Part shown: in pieces, positions 52,073-60,646 of the stretch
Layout: every line of letters starts with the position of its first letter
How positions within the stretch are numbered: position 1 is the first letter of the stretch
Source: M0103 sp040386155
GTDB lineage: Bacteria > Bacteroidota > Bacteroidia > Flavobacteriales_D > Crocinitomicaceae
Direction of reading: 5' to 3'
Length of the DNA: 64,000 nucleotides
NCBI GenBank assembly: GCA_040386155.1
Contig: JAZKFZ010000003.1
Span: forward strand, 310,001-374,000
Notes under the pieces: model-generated
Database searches by the model: none
The model's input: the letters and a program-made list of their open reading frames with translations, nothing else
What the model was told of the DNA's origin: nothing
Translations under genes and position numbers: made by a program

Positions 52073-52525
52073 ATGAAAGCCAACGAAGTAAATATTAGAA
52101 ACAAAAAAGCAAAGTTTGAATATCATTTGCTGGAAACGTTTACGGCTGGAATTCAATTATCAGGCACTGAAATTAAAAGTGTGCGCGCCTCAAAAGCTAG
52201 TATTATTGAAGCCTATTGCATAGTTGATAAGGCCGAAGTCTTTATTCGTAACATGCACATTACGGAATACAACAATGCTTCATTTTTTCAGCATAAACCG
52301 AGAGCCGACCGAAAATTATTACTTAACTCCAAAGAAATAAAAACAATTCAAAAGCATCTTTCTACCAAAGGTCACACCTTGATTCCCTTGAAAATTTTTA
52401 TCTCGTCAAAAGGTTGGGCAAAAATGGACATTGCTTTAGCGATTGGAAAGAAATTGCACGATAAGCGTCAAGATATGAAGGAAAAGGATGATCGTCGTGA
52501 AATGGATCGAGCCTTGAAACGCTAA
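52073..52525 (+). CDS. smpB: SsrA-binding protein SmpB
   Basis: 150 residues. Binds tmRNA and brings it to stalled ribosomes for trans-translation. The oligonucleotide-binding barrel shows NKKAKFEYHLLETFTAGIQLSGTEIKSVRASKASI, then FIRNMHITEYNNASFFQHKPRADRKLLL and the basic tail GKKLHDKRQDMKEKDDRREMDRALKR, which forms a helix in the mRNA path. Length is normal. The tmRNA gene is not in the window. Confidence 0.96.
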   Translation: MKANEVNIRNKKAKFEYHLLETFTAGIQLSGTEIKSVRASKASIIEAYCIVDKAEVFIRNMHITEYNNASFFQHKPRADRKLLLNSKEIKTIQKHLSTKGHTLIPLKIFISSKGWAKMDIALAIGKKLHDKRQDMKEKDDRREMDRALKR

Positions 52526-52528
52526 AAT

Positions 52529-53356
52529 CTAAAGATATCCCAGACTTAGTATATGCAAAAGGTGATTTCCTCCAAGTAGGTAAAGTACAATTACAGTAGA
52601 AGTTAAGTAGTAGCTCAAGTACCACAGTAAGGTGAATAAGATTGTCTTTTTTCTGTAAAACACCGCAACTGATGGAAGCATGAAGATGAATAGGAAGAAG
52701 GGACGAAAAAAATAGAACCCAAAGCCGACCTCGAACCGTTCGTGCTTAATTTTTTGTATCGAAACTACATTCACCTTTTCGTTGAGAATTCTTGTTCGCT
52801 CAATAAATACTGATGGATAAGATGAATACAGCGTGTATCTGATGTACTTTAAATAGATTTTATGTCCATTTTGGGTTAGAATAGTAGGTTGTTTAGCTTC
52901 ACTTTTGCTATTCAACACATAACTAATCACCTTGTCTTTTTCGTAGCGATAGGGAAGAAAATAGTCGACAAGATTGATAGCTGTGAGCAAGCACCCTATT
53001 ACTGCAACGATTTTGATAAATCTCCATCGCTTTCCTGAAGTTAGCAAATCAAAAAAACGTTGATTTTCAATTTCTTCTTTTCTTATTTGATCGTAATAGC
53101 GTTTTCTGGCATCTTTTAAGCGCTCTTCTTTCGACTTTTCTTTGCGTTTTGTAGGACGGTATTCTTTTTCTTGTTTTCTTAAAAAGATGATTCCTTCGTA
53201 GGCTTCATTAATGAGGATGAACTGCTCTTGAGCGTTGTGTGAAGTATTGTGATCTGGATGTAATTTTTTCGCAAGTGATCGGTATCGACGTCGAATTTCT
53301 TCTTCGCTGGCATCTTCGTCAAGACCTAAAATTTTATAAAATTTATCGATTTCCAT
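52529..53356 (-). CDS. Membrane-anchored J-domain protein
   Basis: 275 residues. The N-terminal J domain is complete: FYKILGLDEDASEEEIRRRYRSLAKKLHPDHNTSHNAQEQFILINEAYEGI, with the HPD motif needed to stimulate DnaK ATPase. A basic helix-rich region (RPTKRKEKSKEERLKDARKRYYDQI) leads to three predicted membrane segments near residues 112-134, 218-240 and 245-270. It lacks the Gly/Phe and zinc domains of DnaJ, so it is a class C cochaperone that would recruit DnaK to the membrane. It abuts smpB (convergent) and starts one base after the MenE-like gene. Confidence 0.85.
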   Translation of the reverse strand: MEIDKFYKILGLDEDASEEEIRRRYRSLAKKLHPDHNTSHNAQEQFILINEAYEGIIFLRKQEKEYRPTKRKEKSKEERLKDARKRYYDQIRKEEIENQRFFDLLTSGKRWRFIKIVAVIGCLLTAINLVDYFLPYRYEKDKVISYVLNSKSEAKQPTILTQNGHKIYLKYIRYTLYSSYPSVFIERTRILNEKVNVVSIQKIKHERFEVGFGFYFFRPFFLFIFMLPSVAVFYRKKTILFTLLWYLSYYLTSTVIVLYLLGGNHLLHILSLGYL

Positions 53357-53357
53357 C

Positions 53358-54347
53358 TTAATGTCTAGCTGCGCTTGCTAATCTATTAATTTTTCCTCCT
53401 TGTGTTCTGATAAAATTAGTCAGGATTCGAATTTCTTTTGGCACTTCATATTTTTCCAAAAATGGTTTGAGGTCATCTAGTGTACAATTACTTTCTCCTT
53501 CGACAAAAAGTACAATTTTTTGTCCCAATTTTTCATCTGCAATTCCATGAATAAAAAATGGAACATGAATGAAAGAACTCAATTTCGCTTCCAATTCTTC
53601 AGGTACAAATTTCAAACCGCCAGAGTTAATCACAAAATCTGCCCTGCCTAACCATTTAAATTGATGAGTGCCATGCAATTTCACCAAATCGTTGGTTTTT
53701 AAACTGTAAAGTTCAATTTCAGGATAGTTGATTATTAATTGCTTATTTTCTGAAGTGAACGAAATATTTTCAAGTCCACGGTAAAATTCTTCTTGTTCAA
53801 ATCCAACTTTTTTTAATGCAACATGAGAAATTGTCTCCGTCATTCCAAAGGTTTGGTAAACAGTCATTTGATTTTCCTTCAATAGTGAAATGGTTGAGGT
53901 AGCAATTGGAGCTCCACCTACAATCACATGCTTTATGAACTGCAATTTTGAGGGATCTTCTTTCAATTGAAAATCGAGTTGAAGAGGCACAAGTGCTGCA
54001 AAATCAACTTTCTGTGTCAGTTCTAAAAGAGCATCTGACGCTACTTTTGAAACAAGGATGGACATCTTCGCCAAGACTGCTCGTACAAGCATCATTTTTC
54101 CTCCAATTGTACTGGTGGAAAGTGATAGGAGGCAGGTGTCATTTTCTTTGAGTTGAAAAAAATCGATGGTTTTTTGAGCAGAAACCAGCATGTGTTTCTT
54201 TTTAATTTGAATCAATTTAGCTTCGCCTGTTGAGCCAGAGGATTTGACTTCCATAAAATCATTGCCGTTTTCCCATTCTTCAAAAAAGAGTTGAATCTCT
54301 TCCTGCCTTGTTGGGTCGATGAAATGTATATTTGGTCGCGTAATCAA
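53358..54347 (-). CDS. Short AMP-binding acyl-CoA ligase, MenE-like
   Basis: 329 residues of the ANL superfamily, shorter than usual because the N-terminal subdomain is reduced. The P-loop SSGSTGEAKLIQIKKKH is near residue 37; YQTFGMTETISHVALK holds the adenylate-binding motif and WLGRADFVINSGGLKFVPEELEAKL the hinge and C-terminal lid. Bacteroidota O-succinylbenzoate-CoA ligases of menaquinone synthesis have this compact form, which is why MenE is suggested, but no other men gene is near. The lid ends IRTQGGKINRLASAARH with the catalytic Lys. It diverges from the thioredoxin-fold gene. Confidence 0.8.
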   Translation of the reverse strand: MITRPNIHFIDPTRQEEIQLFFEEWENGNDFMEVKSSGSTGEAKLIQIKKKHMLVSAQKTIDFFQLKENDTCLLSLSTSTIGGKMMLVRAVLAKMSILVSKVASDALLELTQKVDFAALVPLQLDFQLKEDPSKLQFIKHVIVGGAPIATSTISLLKENQMTVYQTFGMTETISHVALKKVGFEQEEFYRGLENISFTSENKQLIINYPEIELYSLKTNDLVKLHGTHQFKWLGRADFVINSGGLKFVPEELEAKLSSFIHVPFFIHGIADEKLGQKIVLFVEGESNCTLDDLKPFLEKYEVPKEIRILTNFIRTQGGKINRLASAARH

Positions 54348-54452
54348 TTTATTTGGAATAAAATTTGCTTCTATCTTGAAAAAAAAATAGTAAGTTTAGT
54401 CATAAAATTCATTTTCAAGATTGGGTTTGACAGAAAAATAGTAAGAAATTAT

Positions 54453-54896
54453 ATGAAAAAATCATTCATTTTAGGAGCCTTAGCCATTGGATTAATGGCT
54501 TTTACATTTGGAAGTAACACCCCAAATAACAGTACACCAACTTCAGTTAGCGATATTAAATTCAAACAACTTTCTTTGTCTGACGCAAAAGCGTTGGCAA
54601 AAGAAGAAGGTAAATTGATTTTTATTGATTGTCATACCTCGTGGTGTGGTCCATGTAAAAAGATGGCTGCTACTTCTTTCAAGGATGAAGAAGTAACTCA
54701 AGTTTTCAATGAGAAGTTCATTAATTTGAAAATTGATATAGAGAAAGATGCTGACGGACCAGAAATTGCTCGTTTGTATAAAATTAAGGCATACCCAACC
54801 TTGCTTGTTATCAATGCTAATGGTAAATTAGTGAAAGAAAGAGTTGGATTCATGACTGCAGATCAGATGGTTGCATTTGCAAATTCCGTAGATTGA
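54453..54896 (+). CDS. Exported thioredoxin-fold protein
   Basis: 147 residues from the ATG at 54453. The longer frame from 54291 runs through the divergent gene's start region, and its first 54 residues lack any family likeness. A signal peptide (MKKSFILGALAIGLMAFTFG) precedes a thioredoxin domain with the redox motif WCGPCK in FIDCHTSWCGPCKKMAATSF and the cis-Pro strand IKAYPTLLVINANGKLV. It would act in the periplasm in disulfide reduction or cytochrome/envelope maintenance. An extra Cys (IDCHTSWC) lies five residues before the motif. Confidence 0.9.
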   Translation: MKKSFILGALAIGLMAFTFGSNTPNNSTPTSVSDIKFKQLSLSDAKALAKEEGKLIFIDCHTSWCGPCKKMAATSFKDEEVTQVFNEKFINLKIDIEKDADGPEIARLYKIKAYPTLLVINANGKLVKERVGFMTADQMVAFANSVD

Positions 54897-54987
54897 TAGG
54901 AGATGAAATGCTCGCTGCAGCATTAGATTAAATCCCCAGTTTGCTGATACACGTACTACTGGTTTTTTACAGCAATTCGAGAGACAT

Positions 54988-55020
54988 AAAAAAAGGCGAC
55001 TCATAATTGAGTCGCCTTTT
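54988..55020. terminator. Bidirectional terminator between the thioredoxin-fold gene and rpsA
   Basis: AAAAGGCGACTCA and TGAGTCGCCTTTT form a 13-bp stem around TAAT, with A/T runs on both sides. Confidence 0.9.
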
Positions 55021-55039
55021 CTATTTCACGGAAATTGGA

Positions 55040-56845
55040 TTATTCTCCTTTATCCATTTTTTCTTTCAATCCAGCCAATGCATCTAAATCTCCTAATGTT
55101 GATTTTTCAGTATGTTGGTTGATAGCTTTTACTTGTTGAGATGTTGATGAACCACCGCCAGCGTTTCCGCCAGTTGCTTTCTTGCCACCTTTCGCAGCAG
55201 TTGTTGGTCTATCTTCACCTTCTTCAAACATTCTTGTATGAGAAACAACGATTTTCTTAGAATCTTTGTTGAATTCGATTACTTTAAAGTCAAGCGTTTC
55301 TTCAACTGCAGCATTCGATCCATCTTCTTTCTTAAGGTGTTTTGCAGGACAAATTCCTTCAACACCGTAAGGTAAAGCAACAATTCCAGACTTATCTTTC
55401 ATGTCGATGATCGTTCCTTGGTGCACTGAACCTTCTCCGAAGATTGTTTCAAATACATCCCATGGATTTTCTTCCAACTGTTTGTGACCTAAAGAAATTC
55501 TTCTGTTTTCACGATCGATTTCTAATACAACAACTTGCATTTCGTCACCAACTTTACAGAATTCAGATGGATGCTTGATTTTTTTCTGCCAAGAAAGGTC
55601 AGAGATGTGGATCAATCCATCAACTCCTTCTTCTAATTCAACAAAAACACCGAAGTTAGTGAAGTTACGAACTTTAGCACTATGCTTCGTTGTAGCAGCA
55701 TATTTCTTTTCGATTTCAGACCATGGATCTGGCGTCAATTGTTTAATGCCTAACGACATTTTACGCTCTTCGCGATCCAACGTTAAAATCACAGCTTCTA
55801 CTGAATCTCCAACATTTAAGAAATCTTGAGCAGAACGCAAGTGTTGTGACCAGCTCATTTCTGAAACGTGGATCAAACCTTCAACGCCAGCAGCGATTTC
55901 GATGAATGCACCGTAATCAGCCATAACAACAACTTTACCAGTTACTTTGTCACCAACATTTAATGTAGTGTCTAAAGCATCCCATGGATGTGGTTGTAAT
56001 TGTTTCAATCCAAGAGCAATACGTTTTTTGTCATCATCAAAGTCAAGAATTACAACATTCAATTTTTGATCTAACTCAACGATTTCTTCTGGATGCGTTA
56101 CGCGACCCCAAGACAAGTCAGTGATGTGAATTAATCCGTCAACTCCACCTAAGTCAATGAAGACACCGTATGAAGTGATGTTTTTAACTACACCTTCTAA
56201 AACTTGACCTTTGTCTAATCCAGAGATGATTAATTTCTTTTGTTCTTCTAACTCAGCCTCAATAAGTGCTTTGTGAGATACAACTACGTTACGGAACTCT
56301 TGGTTAATTTTAACCACTTTGAACTCCATGTTTTTACCAACGTACACATCGTAATCACGAATAGGTTTAACATCGATTTGAGATCCTGGTAGGAATGCTT
56401 CGATACCAAAAACATCAACGATTAATCCACCTTTAGTTCTGCATTTTACAAATCCAGTGATGATTTCTCCAGTACGAAGAACATCATTCACGTGAATCCA
56501 TGCTTTGTGCATACGTGCAGTTCTGTGTGATACAACTAATTGTCCTGATTTGTCTTCTTGACATTCAACGTAAACGTCAACTTTGTCACCAACTTTCAAT
56601 TCTGCATTGTAACGGAATTCAGAAGCAGAAACTACTCCTTCCGATTTGTAACCGATGTTAATGATGACCTCTTTTTTGTTCATCGAAACAACAGTTCCCT
56701 CCAACACTTCCTTTTCGTTGATTGAATTTAACGTTTTCTCGTATTTGTCTGAGTACTCAGAACGTTCGATTTGAGTATAACCGTCTAATGCTAAGTTATC
56801 CCAATCAAAACCCGCAATTCCTTGCGATTCAATTTGTTTTGCCAT
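55040..56845 (-). CDS. rpsA: 30S ribosomal protein S1
   Basis: 601 residues with consecutive S1 (OB-fold) domains; at least five clear repeats are visible from EVLEGTVVSMNKKEVIINIGYKSEG to HQGTIIDMKDKSGIVALPYG, with linkers of the form LDREERKMSLGIKQLTPDPW. The C-terminus is a low-complexity Gly/Ser/Ala stretch followed by STLGDLDALAGLKEKMDKGE. S1 brings mRNA to the 30S subunit; in Bacteroidota it is present although Shine-Dalgarno use is weak. It has a canonical promoter about 87 bp upstream and a roughly 80-base leader. Confidence 0.96.
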   Translation of the reverse strand: MAKQIESQGIAGFDWDNLALDGYTQIERSEYSDKYEKTLNSINEKEVLEGTVVSMNKKEVIINIGYKSEGVVSASEFRYNAELKVGDKVDVYVECQEDKSGQLVVSHRTARMHKAWIHVNDVLRTGEIITGFVKCRTKGGLIVDVFGIEAFLPGSQIDVKPIRDYDVYVGKNMEFKVVKINQEFRNVVVSHKALIEAELEEQKKLIISGLDKGQVLEGVVKNITSYGVFIDLGGVDGLIHITDLSWGRVTHPEEIVELDQKLNVVILDFDDDKKRIALGLKQLQPHPWDALDTTLNVGDKVTGKVVVMADYGAFIEIAAGVEGLIHVSEMSWSQHLRSAQDFLNVGDSVEAVILTLDREERKMSLGIKQLTPDPWSEIEKKYAATTKHSAKVRNFTNFGVFVELEEGVDGLIHISDLSWQKKIKHPSEFCKVGDEMQVVVLEIDRENRRISLGHKQLEENPWDVFETIFGEGSVHQGTIIDMKDKSGIVALPYGVEGICPAKHLKKEDGSNAAVEETLDFKVIEFNKDSKKIVVSHTRMFEEGEDRPTTAAKGGKKATGGNAGGGSSTSQQVKAINQHTEKSTLGDLDALAGLKEKMDKGE

Positions 56846-56931
56846 GTGGCTTTTTTATTCTTGTATTTAAGCTCCCTTCAGCCTAAAATTGTGAAACATA
56901 CCGATAAGGGTTCGGCGTCTATTTAAGGGTG

Positions 56932-56962
56932 CAAAATTAGGGATAATATTCTAAAGTTCAAA
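56932..56962 (-). promoter_or_regulatory. Canonical promoter of rpsA
   Basis: On the minus strand TTTG (56962-56959), exactly 19 bases, then TAATTTTG (56939-56932). Transcription would start near 56928, giving an 83-base leader. Confidence 0.82.
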
Positions 56963-57036
56963 CTATTTATTGCTTTTAAGTGCTCTATTTAGTTGAATTT
57001 TTAGTGAGATTCTGCTGAATTTACCCTATTTGATTG

Positions 57037-57066
57037 TTTGTTTCAGCAAAATTTGACCTATTTTTG
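57037..57066 (+). promoter_or_regulatory. Canonical promoter of the CLC channel gene
   Basis: TTTG at 57037-57040, 18 bases, TATTTTTG at 57059-57066. The chosen ATG is six bases further on, so the leader would be only a few bases long. Confidence 0.7.
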
Positions 57067-57072
57067 AAGTGT

Positions 57073-58851
57073 ATGCTGATATTTCGAAGAATAAATCAAT
57101 CCATTTCGTGGGCACAAAGTCAACTTTCTCGAAAGCAATTTATTTTCATGTCGGCAATTTTGGTAGGCGTATCTGCAGGCTTGGCAGCAGTAGTTTTGAA
57201 ATGGTTTGTTCATGCAATTTTCTTTGCCGCCACCTACGATAAACTGGGTAATTTCAAGTATTTATACCTCGTTTTACCAATCATTGGTATTGCGTTAACG
57301 GTGTATGTAAACAAGCGATTTTTAAATGGACGATTAGTAAAAGGATTGAGTCAAATCCACTATGCCATTGCGAATAAGCTAAGTTTTATGCCGAAGCGCC
57401 AGATGTATGATCAAATTGTAACAAGTTCTTTAACAGTTGGTCTAGGTGGTTCAACGGGATTGGAAGCACCCATTGTAATCACTGGAGCTGCATTTGGATC
57501 CAATTACGCGAAAACCTACTCCTTAAATTATAGTGAGCGCACTTTGCTATTGGCCTGTGGTATTGCTGCGGGAATCGGTGCTGCATTCAACGCTCCAATT
57601 GCAGGGGTGTTGTTTGCTTTAGAAGTTTTGGTTATCGATATTACTATTTCGGCGTTCACACCTCTAATTATTGCAGCGGCTTCTGGTGCATTGATTTCAA
57701 AAATCGCACTTGGTGAACGAATTTTATTGTCCTTCAAAAACATTGAAGATTTTTCCTACTACAACGTTCCTTTTTATGTTGTTTTGGGAATTTTATGCGG
57801 GTTGGTATCTGTATACCATGCTAGAATGTTTGTGCGAATTGAAAGTTGGTTTTCACACTCTCATAAAAGTGCCATGTCTAAAATAATGTATGGAGGAATT
57901 GGTCTAGCTGTGCTCATCTTTTTCTTTCCTTCGCTTTTTGGTGAAGGATTTCAAAGCATCATGGATTTAGCACAGGAGCAACCGAACAAAATTTTAGATC
58001 AAAGTTATTTTCATGATTTTCCGTTGAACGAATGGACCGTTACTATTATCGTAGGGATCTTGATTTTTGTTAAAGCGATAGCTACGGGATTAACAATTGG
58101 AGGAGGAGGTAATGGTGGAAACTTTGCACCATCATTATTTGTTGGGGCCTATTTAGGCTTCTTTTTCTCCAAAATGATGGAATTATTGCATATTGCGAAT
58201 TTGCCATCTAATAATTTTACGGTTGTTGGAATGGCAGGAATTTTAAGTGGATTGTACCATGCGCCACTAACAGCTATTTTCTTGATTGCGGAAATTACAG
58301 GTGGCTATGCCTTGATGATTCCCCTGATGATTGTTTCTTCCATTGCTTTCGGAATCTCTCGCTATTTTGAACCTTTTTCATTCGACACGAAAAAGATGGC
58401 TGAGATTGGAAAGATCTTTACATCTGATCGAGAACAAAATTTATTGGTTTCAATAAAAACGAGTCGGATGGTAGAGTCTGACGTTGTCACGATTGGTCCA
58501 GAAATGCAACTTGGACAAATAGTGCAATTACTTGCTAAGTGCAAGGAGAACGTGTTTCCAGTGGTAACAGATCGAAAAATTTTGCTTGGATTGCTTTATT
58601 TAGATGATTTACGTGAAGTAATGTTTAAGCCTGAATTGTATCATGAAATTGATGCTAAGCAGTTGATGAAAAATGCCGCAGACGTTGTATTCGTAACTGA
58701 TTCCATGTCGAAAGTAATGGAGCTTTTTGATGAAACAAACTTGTGGGTACTGCCAGTGGTGGATGAATCTGGAAAGTTTGTAGGGATGATTTCTAAGTCG
58801 AATGTGTTTAATACGTACCGAGATAAACTAAAAGATAATCGGATTGATTAG
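57073..58851 (+). CDS. CLC-family chloride channel/transporter with CBS domains
   Basis: 592 residues from the ATG at 57073; the frame upstream from 57034 overlaps the promoter and is rejected. The CLC fold shows GLGGSTGLEAPIVITGAAFGS (selectivity region with the gating Glu, GLEAP instead of the usual GREGP), GIAAGIGAAFNAPIAGVLFALE, and GGGGNGGNFAPSLFVGAYLG. After the membrane part come two CBS motifs (residues about 470-590, MVESDVVTIGPEMQLGQIVQLL and VVFVTDSMSKVMELFDETNLWVLPVV) that usually bind nucleotides and gate transport. Channel or H+/Cl- exchange cannot be told. Confidence 0.93.
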   Translation: MLIFRRINQSISWAQSQLSRKQFIFMSAILVGVSAGLAAVVLKWFVHAIFFAATYDKLGNFKYLYLVLPIIGIALTVYVNKRFLNGRLVKGLSQIHYAIANKLSFMPKRQMYDQIVTSSLTVGLGGSTGLEAPIVITGAAFGSNYAKTYSLNYSERTLLLACGIAAGIGAAFNAPIAGVLFALEVLVIDITISAFTPLIIAAASGALISKIALGERILLSFKNIEDFSYYNVPFYVVLGILCGLVSVYHARMFVRIESWFSHSHKSAMSKIMYGGIGLAVLIFFFPSLFGEGFQSIMDLAQEQPNKILDQSYFHDFPLNEWTVTIIVGILIFVKAIATGLTIGGGGNGGNFAPSLFVGAYLGFFFSKMMELLHIANLPSNNFTVVGMAGILSGLYHAPLTAIFLIAEITGGYALMIPLMIVSSIAFGISRYFEPFSFDTKKMAEIGKIFTSDREQNLLVSIKTSRMVESDVVTIGPEMQLGQIVQLLAKCKENVFPVVTDRKILLGLLYLDDLREVMFKPELYHEIDAKQLMKNAADVVFVTDSMSKVMELFDETNLWVLPVVDESGKFVGMISKSNVFNTYRDKLKDNRID

Positions 58852-58921
58852 AAGAGGCAAAATAGATCGGATAGTTTACCGGTAGAACTGGGCTTACTAG
58901 ATTTAAATGCTTATTACCCAC

Positions 58922-58952
58922 AAAAAAAGCCCCAACTTTCATTGAGGCTTTC
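58922..58952 (-). terminator. Terminator of the small secreted-protein gene
   Basis: AAAGCC and GGCTTT with an inner CAA/TTG pairing, and a U run on the minus strand. Confidence 0.7.
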
Positions 58953-58969
58953 TATATTTTTATAAACGA

Positions 58970-59374
58970 TTACTTCGTTTTAGGAGCAATGTTTGTTGGA
59001 TGTACTTGTAATTGTCTAACAGTTCCTCTTTCAATTTGTGCTTTTGATTTTGCGTTAGACTCAGCAAATTTTGCTTTTTGCTCATCTGTTAACACTAGGT
59101 TGATTAAATCAATTCTTGCTTGATCGTTTTGTTTTAACGATTCAACTTTCACTTCAGGAGTCATTGATGCATCTTGTTTAACAGCATCATTTTTCTGCAT
59201 AACGCCTAAATTGATTTCATGAATTTGCGTTTTTTGTTGTTCACTCAATGACAATTGTACTGCCATTTGCTCAGTTTGAATTGTTGCTTTTTGTTGAACA
59301 GTTTGTTCTTGAGCAGAAACTGCAAACGTAGTTGTCATCAAAAATGCTGCAAGGATCAATTTAATATTTTTCAT
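58970..59374 (-). CDS. Small secreted helical protein (Spy/DUF4890-like)
   Basis: 134 residues from the ATG at 59374; the earlier in-frame start at 59401 adds nine residues before the signal peptide (MKNIKLILAAFLMTTTFAVSAQ). The mature part is helical, Gln/Lys-rich and charged: QKATIQTEQMAVQLSLSEQQKTQIHEINLGVMQKND and later LVLTDEQKAKFAESNAKSKAQ. The repeated LSEQQK/LTDEQKAKF pattern is that of Spy/CpxP-like periplasmic chaperones and the DUF4890 group, although LTxxQ motifs are degenerate. Single gene with its own terminator. Confidence 0.8.
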   Translation of the reverse strand: MKNIKLILAAFLMTTTFAVSAQEQTVQQKATIQTEQMAVQLSLSEQQKTQIHEINLGVMQKNDAVKQDASMTPEVKVESLKQNDQARIDLINLVLTDEQKAKFAESNAKSKAQIERGTVRQLQVHPTNIAPKTK

Positions 59375-59475
59375 GTTTTGGGTTTTAATACTAAGATGCA
59401 AAAAACATCTTATGGTTGCTTTTTCTTTGTAAATTTTACAAAATAAAATGGATATTACAATTTCTTAAGAAAAAT

Positions 59476-60033
59476 TTAACTTTTTGGGCTTAAATTAATT
59501 TTTGTAAATAGTACTGCATCGTACATAAAATGGGCACTTACCGCAAACCAAAGACCCCCAATTTCATATCCGTAAGAAATACCAATAATAAATGGAAAAA
59601 GTAGAAGTCCGTAGAGTGAATTTTTGGGTGTTTTGATACTGATGTAGCCATGAATAGCAATAAAAATGAAGCTTGTTAGCCAAATGCCAAGATAGGGCTG
59701 AAGTCCTGCTCTAAAAAGTAATTCTTCTCCAAATCCAGCACAAATAGACAAGAAAATTCCTTCAAAAATGGATAAATTCAATGCTTTTACTGTTTCCTCA
59801 ACACGCAGCGGCACTTCTTGAAAAATTCGCATTGTTAGAAAAAAAGAAGCGAGAACGGCATATCCAAGGCCGTAGGCAAGTCCCAACAGAACTGGCTTCC
59901 ACTGCAGATTGTTTAGTTCAAGGAGCTCGAGCCAATGAATACCTTCGATCCAAGGCCGCAGCAATAAGGTTGGTAACGGAAAAATTAGTAAGGTAACCAA
60001 ACCCAAGATCAGCAAAAGTTGTTTATCGCTCAA
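59476..60033 (-). CDS. CPBP-family intramembrane protease
   Basis: 185 residues with about five membrane segments. The catalytic motifs of the CAAX/CPBP (Abi, Rce1-like) family are present: Glu103-Glu104 and Arg108 in GEELLFRAG, His128 in FIAIHGY, and His168 in AVSAHFMYD. It is at the end of a minus-strand unit with DUF1684, YggS and DUF1015 genes, four bases after the DUF1684 gene. Substrate unknown; roles in bacteriocin immunity or prenyl-protein processing are known for the family but not supported here. Confidence 0.9.
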   Translation of the reverse strand: MSDKQLLLILGLVTLLIFPLPTLLLRPWIEGIHWLELLELNNLQWKPVLLGLAYGLGYAVLASFFLTMRIFQEVPLRVEETVKALNLSIFEGIFLSICAGFGEELLFRAGLQPYLGIWLTSFIFIAIHGYISIKTPKNSLYGLLLFPFIIGISYGYEIGGLWFAVSAHFMYDAVLFTKINLSPKS

Positions 60034-60037
60034 GGAC

Positions 60038-60646
60038 TTAGTATTCGTGATTCATTTTCGGGGTCTTTTCTCCAGCTTCAATTTTCACATCGAGCTTGTT
60101 CTCAATGGGGGGGATAGGACAAGAATAGCGATGTGAATAGACACAGTATGGATTGTAAGCTGTATTGAAATCAATCTTAATAGTGGTTCCCTGTGGAATT
60201 TTAAGATCGATATAGCGACCGCCTCCATAGGTAATTTCACCGGAAGTTAAGTCGCTAAATGGCACGAAAAGATGTTTTTTGTATTCTTTTTTCCGCTTCA
60301 ATTCCATATTTTGAAAGGCTGTTAATCGAACTTTTTTTCCATTGATTTCAAAATCAAGATAGCCATATCTTCGATAGATTGGGGTACGTGCTGTACTTGT
60401 TTTCATTTTGAATTTCTTCCCCTTATCTACTGTAAAAAAGGCAGTTACAACATTTTTTTTGTCGATTTGAAAATAATCCAAGGCAAATAAATTCGCAATT
60501 TCTTCTTTATTTAAGATGTGTTTGGAACTATCTGTTAACTCGCTAAAATGCTTAACTCGCTCAGATCTGAGAGAATCCTCATAACTTTCTTGGGAAAAAA
60601 CTGAAAATTGAATTCCAAAAAGTAGAAGGTAGACTAGTTTATTCAT
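60038..60646 (-). CDS. DUF1684 protein
   Basis: 202 residues with a signal peptide (MNKLVYLLLFGIQFSVFS). The DUF1684 signatures are clear: LFVPFSDLTSGEITYGGGRYIDL, IDFNTAYNPYCVYSHRYSCPIPP and the closing IEAGEK. It is a predicted beta-rich domain, with two conserved Cys residues that may be paired. Function unknown; the family is widespread in Bacteroidota and Actinobacteria. Its start overlaps the YggS stop by 4 bp. Confidence 0.92.
   Translation of the reverse strand: MNKLVYLLLFGIQFSVFSQESYEDSLRSERVKHFSELTDSSKHILNKEEIANLFALDYFQIDKKNVVTAFFTVDKGKKFKMKTSTARTPIYRRYGYLDFEINGKKVRLTAFQNMELKRKKEYKKHLFVPFSDLTSGEITYGGGRYIDLKIPQGTTIKIDFNTAYNPYCVYSHRYSCPIPPIENKLDVKIEAGEKTPKMNHEY

Noticed and set aside
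54291..54452. Upstream extension of the thioredoxin-fold protein
   Set aside because: It runs through the start of the divergent ligase gene and displaces a good signal peptide.
59476..60033. Bacteriocin immunity gene (CPBP family)
   Set aside because: No bacteriocin or leader peptide gene is nearby; the neighbours are housekeeping.
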